Shown: piece after piece, positions 17,935-27,403 of the stretch
How the letters are laid out: every line of letters begins with the position of its first letter
Position numbering within the stretch: the stretch's first letter is position 1
Assembly (NCBI GenBank): GCA_023412665.1
Contig: JAEZCA010000051.1
Coordinates: 62,001-126,000 of the forward strand
Direction of reading: 5' to 3'
DNA: 64,000 nt
DNA from: Bacillota bacterium
GTDB lineage: Bacteria; Bacillota; Clostridia; Acetivibrionales; DTU013
Notes under the pieces: generated by a model
Told to the model about the DNA's origin: nothing
Databases searched by the model: none
The model's input: only the letters and a program-made list of their open reading frames with translations
Translations under genes and position numbers: made by a program

Positions 17935-19515
17935 TTAGCTATCCCAATCGTCAGACAGCCAGTTTCTCAAAAGCTGAGCCACAGAGTCGGGCTTTTGTTT
18001 AACAAACTTATCGATTTGCTTCTTGATCTCAGATCTTTCTTCGAGTTCTATTTCCGGTATCGGTTCATCGTGATCAGGCACCGCGAATTTGGGACCTCCT
18101 GCAACAGGCACTGCTACAGTCTCCTGCCCTCTATCCTTCCTGCGCGGTATGCCGAATATCAGCATACCCGCTATCAGAAGCAGCATCAGAGCAAAGAAGC
18201 CATAATCGCTCACCAGCTCTCTCAGCCTGTCTGCAGCACTTTCTTCCACGACTTCCGGAGGCGCCAGCTTCAGCTTGTTGACAGAAATATTTTTAACAGG
18301 TATTCCTGTTGCCGTACTGGCAGCCGCTTTTATCTCAGTTATAAAATCCTCGCCCATCCTCGAATCGTCAGGTACCTTATTGCCGTACCACAGCGATATC
18401 GCAAGACCCGACTCACCTGGTATGAGCTTGCCTGTTGCTTTCTCATGCTCGCTTATTTTCTCGTCATATCCATAGTTGTATTCTTCCTGCTTATTGGAAT
18501 AATCGGAGGCTGTACCGCTCCCGATCTGGTATCCCTGTGCGTTCGTCTCGCCAGGATTCGAGCCCACGCCCGGCTCTCCCCCTTCGGTCCCGTTCTTTAC
18601 TGTCTCCTCGCTGTTGCTGCCGCTTATCAAAGCCCCTCCGTCCATACCCTGGGGATTGGTAATGGATTTTAACTGGGATTTTTCCTTGTCAAAATCCAGC
18701 GTAACATTGGCAACGACTCTCAGTGTGTCGAAATTGTCAAACTGCCCGCCGCTGAAATAGTCGAGCACTTTTTGCTCAAGCTCGTTTTCCCTCTTTTTTC
18801 TGAGTTCTTCCTGGCTGTTTGCTGCACTTATCGAATCTTCACCCGATGTCAGATTGAGTATGTTGCTGTTATTGTCCACTACGGTAACATCATTTGGATC
18901 CAGATTTTCCACACTTCTGGATACAAGCATCACTATGCCCTGGACCTGTGCCGGAGTCAGTGTTGTGTTTGGCCTGACCATTACATATGCGGTCGGTTTC
19001 GGCGCTTCAGAGTTTGCATTGAGAAATATGGAGGTTGGCGGCGTAGCCAGCTTTACTGCAGCTTCATCAATGTTATCCAGCATTTCCAGCTTTGATTCCA
19101 GATCTGAAACCTCCTGATGCTTCCAGATATGCTCCTTGTCCTGCTGTGTAGTAGTCAGTCCGATGCTGGATATGGCGTCCTCGAACGTAAAGCCCTCTTT
19201 GGGGTAGCCCGCCTGGGCCAGTATGATCTGGGCATTGTTGTTGTCCTTTTGATCGATTACGATACTGGTGCCATTGTTCTCTGCCGAATTCCAGATACCG
19301 TTTTCATTAAGTATGTTTATCATTTCTCCGACCTGCTTCTGGTCGGAATTTGTAAACAGAACAACGCGCTGTGGCCGTGTCAGCAGAAATATAGAAATGC
19401 TTATTGCTGCCACAACAATTGCAGAAGTGATATAAAGGCGTGTCTTTTGAGATTTTTCAAGACTTCCCCAGAATTCCCTGAATTGATCAAGATACTTTTT
19501 TATGAAATCCGGCAT
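17935..19515 (-). CDS. fliF: Flagellar MS-ring protein FliF
   Basis: FliF forms the MS ring, the first membrane structure of the flagellum. The 526-residue protein has two membrane helices (about residues 27-46 and 440-458), ring-building motifs in the periplasmic-equivalent region (NLDPNDVTVVDNNSNILN), a Ser/Gly/Asn-rich insert around 310-350, and a C-terminal cytoplasmic tail ending LAQLLRNWLSDDWDS, which binds FliG. The start has a GGTGG site. Confidence 0.95.
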   Translation of the reverse strand: MPDFIKKYLDQFREFWGSLEKSQKTRLYITSAIVVAAISISIFLLTRPQRVVLFTNSDQKQVGEMINILNENGIWNSAENNGTSIVIDQKDNNNAQIILAQAGYPKEGFTFEDAISSIGLTTTQQDKEHIWKHQEVSDLESKLEMLDNIDEAAVKLATPPTSIFLNANSEAPKPTAYVMVRPNTTLTPAQVQGIVMLVSRSVENLDPNDVTVVDNNSNILNLTSGEDSISAANSQEELRKKRENELEQKVLDYFSGGQFDNFDTLRVVANVTLDFDKEKSQLKSITNPQGMDGGALISGSNSEETVKNGTEGGEPGVGSNPGETNAQGYQIGSGTASDYSNKQEEYNYGYDEKISEHEKATGKLIPGESGLAISLWYGNKVPDDSRMGEDFITEIKAAASTATGIPVKNISVNKLKLAPPEVVEESAADRLRELVSDYGFFALMLLLIAGMLIFGIPRRKDRGQETVAVPVAGGPKFAVPDHDEPIPEIELEERSEIKKQIDKFVKQKPDSVAQLLRNWLSDDWDS

Positions 19516-19566
19516 GGCTTCACCACCCTGTTACTATATTCATCATTTGTAAGCCTGCAAATCATA

Positions 19567-19878
19567 TTAAATCTGCATCCTCATTATCTCACTGTATGCA
19601 TCCATGATCTTGTTTCTGATCTGCATAGTAAACTGAAGCGCTATATCTGCTTTTTCAGCCGCCAGGAACACCTGGTGTATATTGTCTGTCCGGCCTGCTG
19701 CAAAATCATCAGACAGATTCTGCGCGCTGACCAGAAGGTTGTTTGTTTCGTCGAGAGCCTTTTTAAAGTAATCGGAAAACGGAATCGATATACTTCCCGC
19801 TGTTTCACTCTCACTGGTCTCAAATATGGAACGTGTCGGCGCCAGTGAACCTATCGTACCGATCTTGTCAATCGCCAT
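19567..19878 (-). CDS. fliE: Flagellar hook-basal body adaptor FliE
   Basis: FliE joins the MS ring to the rod. The protein of about 103 residues carries the family core (FSDYFKKALDETNNLLVSAQNLSDDFAAGRTDNIHQVFLAAEKADIALQF and then TMQIRNKIMDAYSEIMRMQI). ATG 19878 is chosen over GTG 19890, though both are possible. It lies between flgC and fliF. Confidence 0.92.
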   Translation of the reverse strand: MAIDKIGTIGSLAPTRSIFETSESETAGSISIPFSDYFKKALDETNNLLVSAQNLSDDFAAGRTDNIHQVFLAAEKADIALQFTMQIRNKIMDAYSEIMRMQI

Positions 19879-19916
19879 ATTGTACACCATCCTTTATCAT
19901 CTGACTGTTCAATACA

Positions 19917-20360
19917 TTACTTGCCTATTTCGAGAGCTTTCATAGCCAGGCTTTTTGTGGTATTTATAGTAGTCACATTTGCTTCATAAGCCCTTGTTGC
20001 CGATATCATATTGACCATCTCAGTTACGACATCCACATTGGGCATTTCCACGTACCCTTCATTATCGGCATCAGGGTGTCCGGGATCGTACACCCGTTTA
20101 AGCGGACTTGTATCCTCTACGATCCTCGATACCTTTACTCCCTTTGCCAAATATCTATCCCGGCTGCTTGCAGACAGGTACTGCGAGAACGGTATTCCCT
20201 GGGAGGTCTCTTCAAAAACCACCAGCCTCCTTCTGTATGGAGTCCCGTCCTCCGTCCTGGTAGTAGTTGCATTGGCTATATTCTGGGAAATAGTATCCAT
20301 ACGCAGTCTTTGTGCCGTTAGCGCCGAAGCGCCTATATCAAGTGCTCCAAAATAACCCAT
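19917..20360 (-). CDS. flgC: Flagellar basal-body rod protein FlgC
   Basis: FlgC is a proximal rod subunit. The 147-residue protein begins with the rod family helix (ALDIGASALTAQRLRMDTISQNIANATTTR) and ends with NMISATRAYEANVTTINTTKSLAMKALEIGK. The middle contains the expected YVEMPNVDVVTEM segment. GAAGAGG precedes the ATG, and flgB ends 3 bp upstream. Confidence 0.96.
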   Translation of the reverse strand: MGYFGALDIGASALTAQRLRMDTISQNIANATTTRTEDGTPYRRRLVVFEETSQGIPFSQYLSASSRDRYLAKGVKVSRIVEDTSPLKRVYDPGHPDADNEGYVEMPNVDVVTEMVNMISATRAYEANVTTINTTKSLAMKALEIGK

Positions 20361-20363
20361 ACA

Positions 20364-20774
20364 TTACCTCTTCCCTTCATTAATCACGGACATGATCCTT
20401 TGATAGCTGCCGCTTATGCTTTGGACAAGCGCATTATAGCGTATGTCGTTCTTAGCCAGAGACGCCATCTCAGTCTCAATATCCACATTGTTACCATCAA
20501 GCCTTGTGCTCAGGTTACTGTTATCCTCCGAAACCCTGATCTTTGCATTATCAGAGTTTTTACCGATCTGTACATGTCTGCTGCTGGTCGTGTTTCCCTT
20601 GAAACCATTCTTTTTGAATGCGCTCTCCAGATATTCCTCAAATGCCACAGTTGAACGCTTATAACCCGGCGTATCAACATTTGCTATATTCTGAGCGATT
20701 ACTTCGTTGCGTATCCAGGCTGCATCGAGTGCTTTCTCACGGAGTTGCAAATGGTTTGTAATTTTATCAAACAT
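20364..20774 (-). CDS. flgB: Flagellar basal-body rod protein FlgB
   Basis: FlgB is a proximal rod subunit and the first gene of the flagellar operon. The 136-residue protein has the rod motif (RNEVIAQNIANVDTPGYKRSTVAFEEYL) near residues 22-50 and the C-terminal partner helix (NALVQSISGSYQRIMSVINEG). AAAGGAGACGG precedes the ATG. It is preceded by a 251-bp AT-rich region with a candidate promoter. Confidence 0.95.
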   Translation of the reverse strand: MFDKITNHLQLREKALDAAWIRNEVIAQNIANVDTPGYKRSTVAFEEYLESAFKKNGFKGNTTSSRHVQIGKNSDNAKIRVSEDNSNLSTRLDGNNVDIETEMASLAKNDIRYNALVQSISGSYQRIMSVINEGKR

Positions 20775-20908
20775 TCAGACCGTCTCCTTTATGTAAATAC
20801 TACAAAAATATGCTTACCATATATATTTCGACACAATACGCTGTATTCCTTATGAAAAATAATGGCATAAAAAAGCATACATACATAATATTCCATAGTG
20901 CTAATAAA

Positions 20909-20937
20909 ATTTTAGCATAATAAGTCGATAATTACAA
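20909..20937 (-). promoter_or_regulatory. Candidate housekeeping promoter of the flagellar operon
   Basis: TTGTAA (20932-20937) and TAAAAT (20909-20914) are separated by 17 bases on the minus strand, giving 4/6 and 5/6 matches to the sigma-A consensus. It lies in the AT-rich 251-bp gap between trmFO and flgB, so the transcript would have a leader of about 130 bases. I saw no good sigma-D (TAAA, GCCGATAA) match. Confidence 0.5.
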
Positions 20938-21025
20938 CAACATAATGTGGCAGTATACATATAAAGACAAGATATTGTAGGATAGATATATTTGATGAAA
21001 TTTACAAAATATGTTTTGACACTAG

Positions 21026-22333
21026 TCAGATGTTTTTCAGCTCATCTATACGCTTAAGAGCAATGTCGGCCATTATTTGATATTTTTCCTTTTTGTTTCT
21101 GAATCTAAGATCAGGAGTCCTGATCAGACCGAAGCTGGCATTCATCGGCTGCAGCTTTCCTGTCGAATTGCTGGATACATATGCGGCCAGTGAACCGATA
21201 GCAGTATCCTCAGGAAAGATAAGCTGTTCCTTTCCCAAGCACTGCAATGCTGCGTTGATACCAGCGACAAGTCCGGAGGAAGCCGACTCCACATACCCTT
21301 CAACACCTGTTATCTGCCCAGCAAAATAAAGCTCCGGTCTTGCTGTCATCCTGTAGGCTGCATCAAGCAGTCCGGGAGAGTTTATATATGTGTTGCGGTG
21401 CATTACTCCATAACGTACGAATTCAGCATCTTCAAGACCCGGTATCAATCCGAAGACTCTTTTCTGTTCCGGCCAGCGCAGATGGGTCTGAAACCCTACG
21501 ATGTTGTAGAGTGTCCCCTCTTTATTGTCCTGCCTCAGCTGCACGACAGCATATGGTTCGGTTTCAGTGGCCGGATCAACGATACCGACAGGCTTGAGCG
21601 GTCCGAAGCGCATTGTATCATATCCATTGGCTGCCATGCTTTCAACAGGCATGCAGCCACTGAAGAGGATCGTTTTTTCGAATGTTCGAAGAGGTACCGT
21701 TTCCGCTTTTATCAGTTCGTTATAGAATATATCGTATTGCTTCTTGCTCATCGGACAGTTTATATAATCATCAGTGCCCTTGCCGTAGCGCGATGCCCGG
21801 AAAGCCTTGGTCATGTCTATGGATTCATATGTCACTATCGGAGCAGCTGCATCATAAAAGTACAGGCTCTCTCGTCCTGTAACTGAAATGATGTAATCAG
21901 CAAGGGCATCCGATGTCAGCGGTCCGGTAGCAATTATGGTGATACCTTCTGCCGGAGGCTCTGAGACTTCCTCATAATGAATTGTTATATTGGGATGATT
22001 GGACAGTATCTCTGTAACCGCGGCGGAAAAACCTTCCCTGTCCACTGCCAGCGCACCGCCCGCAGGAATCCTGGCAGCATCAGCACACCGCATTATCAGT
22101 GAATCCATTCTGCGCAGCTCTTCCTTAAGAAGGCCTACGGCGTTTTCCAGCCGGTCGGAACGAAGTGAATTACTGCAAACCAGTTCAGCAAATGTATTGA
22201 GACTGTGGGCGGCAGACCTTTTGTGCGGTTTCATCTCGTACAGTCTTACCTGCAGTCCCCTTTTGGCAGCCTGCCATGCAGCTTCACTTCCTGCAAGGCC
22301 GGCGCCGATCACATTTATATATCGATTCTCCAA
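21026..22333 (-). CDS. trmFO: tRNA m5U54 methyltransferase TrmFO
   Basis: TrmFO (Gid) makes ribothymidine at tRNA position 54 using methylenetetrahydrofolate and FAD. The 435-residue protein opens with the FAD dinucleotide motif (VIGAGLAGSEAAWQAAKRG) and has the family segments LNTFAELVCSNSLRSD and FAGQITGVEGYVESASSGLVAG. The start is TTG 22333 with AGGAGG 10 bases upstream. It follows topA by 24 bp, the conserved Firmicute arrangement. Confidence 0.95.
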   Translation of the reverse strand: MENRYINVIGAGLAGSEAAWQAAKRGLQVRLYEMKPHKRSAAHSLNTFAELVCSNSLRSDRLENAVGLLKEELRRMDSLIMRCADAARIPAGGALAVDREGFSAAVTEILSNHPNITIHYEEVSEPPAEGITIIATGPLTSDALADYIISVTGRESLYFYDAAAPIVTYESIDMTKAFRASRYGKGTDDYINCPMSKKQYDIFYNELIKAETVPLRTFEKTILFSGCMPVESMAANGYDTMRFGPLKPVGIVDPATETEPYAVVQLRQDNKEGTLYNIVGFQTHLRWPEQKRVFGLIPGLEDAEFVRYGVMHRNTYINSPGLLDAAYRMTARPELYFAGQITGVEGYVESASSGLVAGINAALQCLGKEQLIFPEDTAIGSLAAYVSSNSTGKLQPMNASFGLIRTPDLRFRNKKEKYQIMADIALKRIDELKNI

Positions 22334-22357
22334 TATAGGACTTCCTCCTGCGGATCA

Positions 22358-24445
22358 CTATTCTTTCGCTGTTTCCTTAACAAAACCGCATTTACTGCTG
22401 CTGCATTTCAGCGAAACTTTCTTTCCGTTGTACTTTTTGACAAGGAAGTTGCCGCATTTAGGGCAGTTCTCCCCGGCCGGCATATCCCATGTCATAAAGC
22501 CACATTCCGGGTTTTTCTCACACCCAAGATACCTTTTTCCCTTGCGCGTCTTTTTAAAAAGCACCTTGCTTCCGCATTCAGGGCAGTTTACTCCGGCCTC
22601 CTCAAGTATCGGCCTGGCATTCCTGCATTCTGGAAAACCGGGGCAAGCAAGGAATTTACCGAAGCGCCCGATTTTTATGACCATGTTCCTGCCGCATTTT
22701 TCACATTTGATGTCGGTCTCTTCATCGCGTATTTCGATGTGGCCGATCTTTGCTTCGGCCTCCTTCAGAGCATCGGCAAATGGACCGTAGAAATCCTTCA
22801 TCAGGACGGACCACTTCTTTGTGCCCTCTTCGACATCGTCAAGCTTTTTTTCCATCTGGGCTGTGAACTGGACATCTACGATATCGGTAAAATTATTTTT
22901 CATCAGGTCATTGACTATAATACCAAGCTCAGTCGGCTTGAGAAATTTCTTTTCCTTCTCTATATACCCTCTGGCAAGTATTGTCGTGATTATCGGTGCA
23001 TAAGTACTCGGCCTACCTATGCCCTTTTCCTCCAATGCCTTGACGAGAGTCGCTTCGGTATATCTCAGCGGCGGCTGAGTAAAATGCTGTTTGTCCTCCA
23101 GCTTTTTCAACAGCAGCTTTTCATCCTGTATCAGTTCAGGTATTGTCACTTCTCCCTCTTCAGCATCATCATCCCTGCCCTCAGTGTATATCGCTATGAA
23201 GCCCTTGAATTTGATTTTGGAGCCATTGGCCTTGAAAAGCAGGTTTCCTGCCGTTATATCAGCAGCAACCGTATCGTAAATCGCCGATGACATCTGGCTT
23301 GACAAAAACCTCGACCAGATCAGCTTGTACAGCTTGTACTGGTCATTCGTCAACGATTCCTTTATCGCATCAGGCTCCATATCCGCATAAGTAGGTCTTA
23401 TCGCTTCATGGGCATCCTGGGATGCAGACCTGTTTTTATATGCTCTTGTTTCCTCAGGCAAATATTTTTCTCCGAATTTTTCTCCGATATACCTTTTTGC
23501 TTCCTGCTGCGCCTCGGCGGAAATCCTTACTGAATCTGTACGAATGTATGTCACCAGACCGACCGAGCCATGTCCCTTTACAGCTATGCCCTCATAGAGC
23601 TGCTGTGCGATTATCATCGTTTTCTTTGTAGGGAAGCCAAGCTTTCTTGAGGCTTCCTGCTGCATCGTGCTGGTAGTGAACGGCGGCGGCGGCGTCTTTT
23701 TCTTTTCTCCGTTCCTGACCTTGCTGACAACAAAGTCCTTGTCCTCAAGCTGCTTTAATATTTCATCCGTCTGCTCCTTATTCCTCAGCTCTATCTTTTC
23801 ATCTGCCTTTCCAAAAAACTTCGCTTCAAAGGTGGACCCGGATTTTTTCTTATGGAGGCTGGCGGTGATCGTCCAGTACTCCTCCTGTACAAAGCTCGAA
23901 ATCTCTTCCTCTCTGTCGCATATGATCCTTGCTGCGACCGACTGGACACGTCCGGCGCTAAGCCCCTTTCTCACCTTTTTCCAGAGGAGGGGACTGATCT
24001 TATATCCCACGATCCTGTCCATCACACGCCTTGCCTGCTGGGCGTCCACCAGGTCCATATCTATCTTTCTTGGTGCTTTTATAGCGTTTTTAACTGCATT
24101 TTTTGTTATCTCATTAAAAGTGATCCTGCACTTTTCCTTTTCATCAATGTTCAAAAGATTTGCCAAATGCCATGATATAGCTTCTCCCTCGCGGTCAGGG
24201 TCGGTTGCAAGGTAAACCTTTCCGGCAGCCTTTGCTTCTTTCTTGAGCTTGCTGATCACATCTCCCTTGCCCCTTATAGTGATATATTTAGGCTCAAAAC
24301 CATTTTCGATGTCGACGCCGATCTGACTTTTTGGCAGATCTCTAACATGTCCGACCGAAGCTACGATCTTGTAGTCCTTACCTAGAAATTTCCCTATTGT
24401 ATTTGCCTTTGCGGGCGACTCTACTATAACAAGGTTGTTTGCCAT
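22358..24445 (-). CDS. topA: DNA topoisomerase I
   Basis: Type IA topoisomerase that relaxes negative supercoils. The 695-residue protein has a TOPRIM domain (LVIVESPAKANTIGKFLG; DPDREGEAISWHL), the active-site Tyr region (GLVTYIRTDSVRIS, about residue 300), and three C-terminal four-Cys zinc ribbons (CEKCGRNM, CPECGSKV, CPKCGNFL starts). An AGGAGG site precedes the ATG. The order dprA-topA-trmFO is conserved in Firmicutes. Confidence 0.97.
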   Translation of the reverse strand: MANNLVIVESPAKANTIGKFLGKDYKIVASVGHVRDLPKSQIGVDIENGFEPKYITIRGKGDVISKLKKEAKAAGKVYLATDPDREGEAISWHLANLLNIDEKEKCRITFNEITKNAVKNAIKAPRKIDMDLVDAQQARRVMDRIVGYKISPLLWKKVRKGLSAGRVQSVAARIICDREEEISSFVQEEYWTITASLHKKKSGSTFEAKFFGKADEKIELRNKEQTDEILKQLEDKDFVVSKVRNGEKKKTPPPPFTTSTMQQEASRKLGFPTKKTMIIAQQLYEGIAVKGHGSVGLVTYIRTDSVRISAEAQQEAKRYIGEKFGEKYLPEETRAYKNRSASQDAHEAIRPTYADMEPDAIKESLTNDQYKLYKLIWSRFLSSQMSSAIYDTVAADITAGNLLFKANGSKIKFKGFIAIYTEGRDDDAEEGEVTIPELIQDEKLLLKKLEDKQHFTQPPLRYTEATLVKALEEKGIGRPSTYAPIITTILARGYIEKEKKFLKPTELGIIVNDLMKNNFTDIVDVQFTAQMEKKLDDVEEGTKKWSVLMKDFYGPFADALKEAEAKIGHIEIRDEETDIKCEKCGRNMVIKIGRFGKFLACPGFPECRNARPILEEAGVNCPECGSKVLFKKTRKGKRYLGCEKNPECGFMTWDMPAGENCPKCGNFLVKKYNGKKVSLKCSSSKCGFVKETAKE

Positions 24446-24538
24446 TATTTCCTCCTTGCGGGTGGAATAGTTTATTTAATACAAGTACAAATCATATATT
24501 ACCACATTTTTAAGTAAAATCTACTAAATGTTTTTCAT

Positions 24539-25636
24539 TTATTCAACCAGTTTGTAGAATTTTCCTGGCAACTGCTCTACGAATCCGCTCAATTCAAGCA
24601 TCACCAGGACGGAGGAAGCTACCGGTATACTCAGGCCGCAATCCCTTGCAATGACATCGATATGGACCGGTCCGCAGACCAGCCTCTGGGCAATCGATTT
24701 TTCATCGCCGGAAAGCTTCAAGCCGACAGACTTTTTATCCAAATAATTCATATTATCTGCTGTTTTATCCAAATCCAGCTCATCTATTATATCTTCCACG
24801 CCGGTCACTATTTTCGCGCCTTCCCTTATAAGCCTGTTGGTACCGGCACTGTATACCGAATTGATATTGCCGGGCACCGCAAAAACATCCCTTCCCTGTT
24901 CCAGCGCAAAATCCGCCGTTATAAGCGAACCGCTCCTTTCACTTGCCTCAACTATTGCCACTCCTCTGGACAGACCGCTGATTATCCGGTTCCTGGCCGG
25001 AAAATTGTAAGGTATGGGTTCAGTTCCTGGAGGATATTCCGATATGACCGCTCCATTTTCTATTATTTTTTTCATAAGCTCCCGGTTTTCAGGAGGGTAT
25101 GCCCTGTCAACACCGCAGCCAAGCACCGCTATCGTTCTGCCATTTCGCTCCAGCGCTCCTAAATGCGCATGAGAATCAACACCTCTGGCCATTCCGCTCA
25201 CCACTGTTACACCATGCCCGGCAAGCGCTCGTGACAAACGTTTTGCCATATCCAGGCCGTACCATGTTGCTCTCCTTGAACCCACGACAGCTACGCATAT
25301 TTCATCATTTTTAAGACTCCCCCTGCAATAAAGGACAACAGGAGGGTCTGCTGTGAATTTCAGTTCTGAAGGATAACGCTTATCATTGAGTGTGATAACA
25401 TCGGCATCACACTTTTTTATCTGCTCCATTGCGGCAGACGTGTTATCTCTAGCTTCCCTGTCCCTTAGTCTGCCGATGACCTTTGGCGTACATAGACCCA
25501 ATGCCTTTAGCTCCGCCTCCCCGGCTTCCCATATGTATGCTGGATCTCCGAAGTGCTCAAGCAGAATATATTTCCTCCTTGGAGAAACACCCCCCAGCAT
25601 GCTCAGCCATACCCAATACTTCAATTCACTCTGCAT
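24539..25636 (-). CDS. dprA: DNA-processing protein DprA
   Basis: DprA (Smf) binds incoming single-stranded DNA and loads RecA during transformation. The 365-residue protein has an N-terminal helical domain, the Rossmann-like core (CVAVVGSRRATWYGLDMAKRLSRALAGHGVTVVSGMARGVDSHAH and later GSLITADFALEQGRDVFAVPG), and a C-terminal winged-helix domain (IDVIARDCGLSIPVASSVLVMLELSGFVEQLPG). It follows the YifB-type gene by 36 bp. Competence is not shown by this alone; dprA is widespread. Confidence 0.95.
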   Translation of the reverse strand: MQSELKYWVWLSMLGGVSPRRKYILLEHFGDPAYIWEAGEAELKALGLCTPKVIGRLRDREARDNTSAAMEQIKKCDADVITLNDKRYPSELKFTADPPVVLYCRGSLKNDEICVAVVGSRRATWYGLDMAKRLSRALAGHGVTVVSGMARGVDSHAHLGALERNGRTIAVLGCGVDRAYPPENRELMKKIIENGAVISEYPPGTEPIPYNFPARNRIISGLSRGVAIVEASERSGSLITADFALEQGRDVFAVPGNINSVYSAGTNRLIREGAKIVTGVEDIIDELDLDKTADNMNYLDKKSVGLKLSGDEKSIAQRLVCGPVHIDVIARDCGLSIPVASSVLVMLELSGFVEQLPGKFYKLVE

Positions 25637-25672
25637 ATCCTCACCACCCTGGACGCTATTGAACGGCTCTCC

Positions 25673-27208
25673 CTATACATTCCATATCCTTCTGTCCAGA
25701 CTCCTGTACTGTATTGCCTCCGTCAGATGCACTGGCCTGATTTCCTCGCTCCTGTCCATATCGGCTATGGTCCTGGCTACCTTCAGTATCCTTCCGTGAG
25801 CTCTGGCACTCATGCCCAGCTTGTCAAACACATTTCTCAGAATATCCCTGCATTTGCTGTCCTGCCTGCAGAATTTACCGAACATTGCCGGCTGAAGCTG
25901 TGAATTCGAATATATTCGCATTCCCTTGTACCTCTCAAGCTGTATGCGCCTGGTGCCCTCGACTCTTTCCCTGATCGCGGCGGACGGCTCGACAGGGCTG
26001 CTGTTGTCCAGATCCCTGTATTTTACCGGCGACACCTCGATATGGATATCCATCCTGTCCAGAAGAGGACCTGACATTTTACCAAGATATTGCTGTATTT
26101 GACCTGGCGTGCATGTACATTGTCCTGACTGGTCCAGGAATTTTCCGCATCTACAGGGGTTCGCCGCGCATATCAGCATTGTCCTGGCTGGGTAGGTCAG
26201 GCTTGCATTAACCCTCGAAATGGTTATTACGCCATCCTCCAGAGGCTGTCTCAGTGATTCAAGTGATTTTTTGCTGAACTCGGGCAGCTCGTCCAGGAAA
26301 AGTACGCCGTAATGAGCCAGACTTATCTCACCAGGCTTCGGAATAGAACCGCCTCCTACAAGGCCTGTGTCCGAAATGGTATGATGAGGGCTTCTGAAGG
26401 GCCTTGCTTTTACAAGAGCCAGCCCGGGCGGCAGGATACCGGCAATGCTGTGTATCTTCGTCACCTCCAGTGCCTCCTCGAAGGTCATGGAGGGGAGTAT
26501 GCCAGGAAGCCTTCTGGCCAGCATCGTCTTTCCGCAGCCGGGTGATCCCAGCATTATGCAGTTATGCCCTCCCGATGCTGCCACTTCCAGTGCTCTTTTA
26601 ACATTTTCTTGTCCCTTTACATCTGCAAAATCTTCTGTATAACCGCCGTCTGCATCTTCACTGTCAGAGACCGTGTCAATGAAGGGCGTTATCTCATACT
26701 CACCATTTATAATACTGATTGCTTCCTTTAGATCTCTGACCGGAACAATGTGCAGCTCCTTGACGACCGAAGCTTCCCTTGCATTTGCCTCAGGCAGGAA
26801 AAGGTATCTGATGCCGCTTTGCATAGCACATACCGCTATTGGCAATACACCTTTAACCGGCTTTATACCTCCATCAAGGGCAAGCTCTCCGATAAACATT
26901 GTTTTTTGAACTGCATTGTGATCAATTATGCCGGTTGACGCAAGTATGCCAAGTGAAATGGCAAGGTCGAAGGAGGATCCCTCTTTTTTGAGGTTGGCAG
27001 GTGCCAGATTCATAGTGATCCTGCGGATGGGAAATTCAAACCCGCTGTTTTTTATGGCAGACCGGACACGTTCACGTGACTCACGAATAGCTGTATCTCC
27101 CAACCCGACGATATCGAATGCAGGTATCCCGCTGCTGATATCAGTCTCAACCTCAACTATATATCCATCTATGCCTAAAAGACCGCAGCTTATGATTTTT
27201 GAATACAT
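25673..27208 (-). CDS. YifB/ComM-family Mg-chelatase-like ATPase
   Basis: An AAA+ ATPase of the YifB/ComM family; ComM is a branch-migration helicase in transformation. The 511-residue protein has an N-terminal Lon-protease-like fold (ISSGIPAFDIVGLGDTAIRESRERVRSAI), Walker A GSPGCGKT at about residue 219, Walker B (HYGVLFLDELPEFSKKSLESLRQPLEDG), a four-Cys insert (CAANPCRCGKF, CTCTPGQI), and a C-terminal helical domain. It sits beside dprA, consistent with a DNA-uptake or recombination role. Confidence 0.92.
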   Translation of the reverse strand: MYSKIISCGLLGIDGYIVEVETDISSGIPAFDIVGLGDTAIRESRERVRSAIKNSGFEFPIRRITMNLAPANLKKEGSSFDLAISLGILASTGIIDHNAVQKTMFIGELALDGGIKPVKGVLPIAVCAMQSGIRYLFLPEANAREASVVKELHIVPVRDLKEAISIINGEYEITPFIDTVSDSEDADGGYTEDFADVKGQENVKRALEVAASGGHNCIMLGSPGCGKTMLARRLPGILPSMTFEEALEVTKIHSIAGILPPGLALVKARPFRSPHHTISDTGLVGGGSIPKPGEISLAHYGVLFLDELPEFSKKSLESLRQPLEDGVITISRVNASLTYPARTMLICAANPCRCGKFLDQSGQCTCTPGQIQQYLGKMSGPLLDRMDIHIEVSPVKYRDLDNSSPVEPSAAIRERVEGTRRIQLERYKGMRIYSNSQLQPAMFGKFCRQDSKCRDILRNVFDKLGMSARAHGRILKVARTIADMDRSEEIRPVHLTEAIQYRSLDRRIWNV

Positions 27209-27342
27209 ACAATTTACCTTCTTGTAGTATATGTTGCTATCTTATACATTTATTTCCAACATAATACTACTATAAATACCACAATTTGTACATACCCAAA
27301 TTTATTTGTGTCTGCATAACAAATCTAATCTGCAGATAAAAC

Positions 27343-27369
27343 AAAAAAGCGCCTCGAAAAGTGAGGCGC
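27343..27369 (-). terminator. Intrinsic terminator after nrdR
   Basis: GCGCCTC (27349-27355) pairs with GAGGCGC (27363-27369) around a 7-base loop, with a run of six T on the minus strand. It lies about 35 bases beyond the nrdR stop. Confidence 0.85.
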
Positions 27370-27403
27370 CGGTACATATTTCCGTGATCTGCTGTATGAA
27401 ATG

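Noticed and set aside
20775..21025. Sigma-D promoter for the flagellar operon
   Set aside because: No TAAA with GCCGATAA-like pair at about 15-base spacing was found; only a sigma-A-like element is visible.
21398..23290. Long plus-strand frames opposite trmFO and topA (162 and 361 codons)
   Set aside because: They mirror well-supported genes on the minus strand and have no family features.
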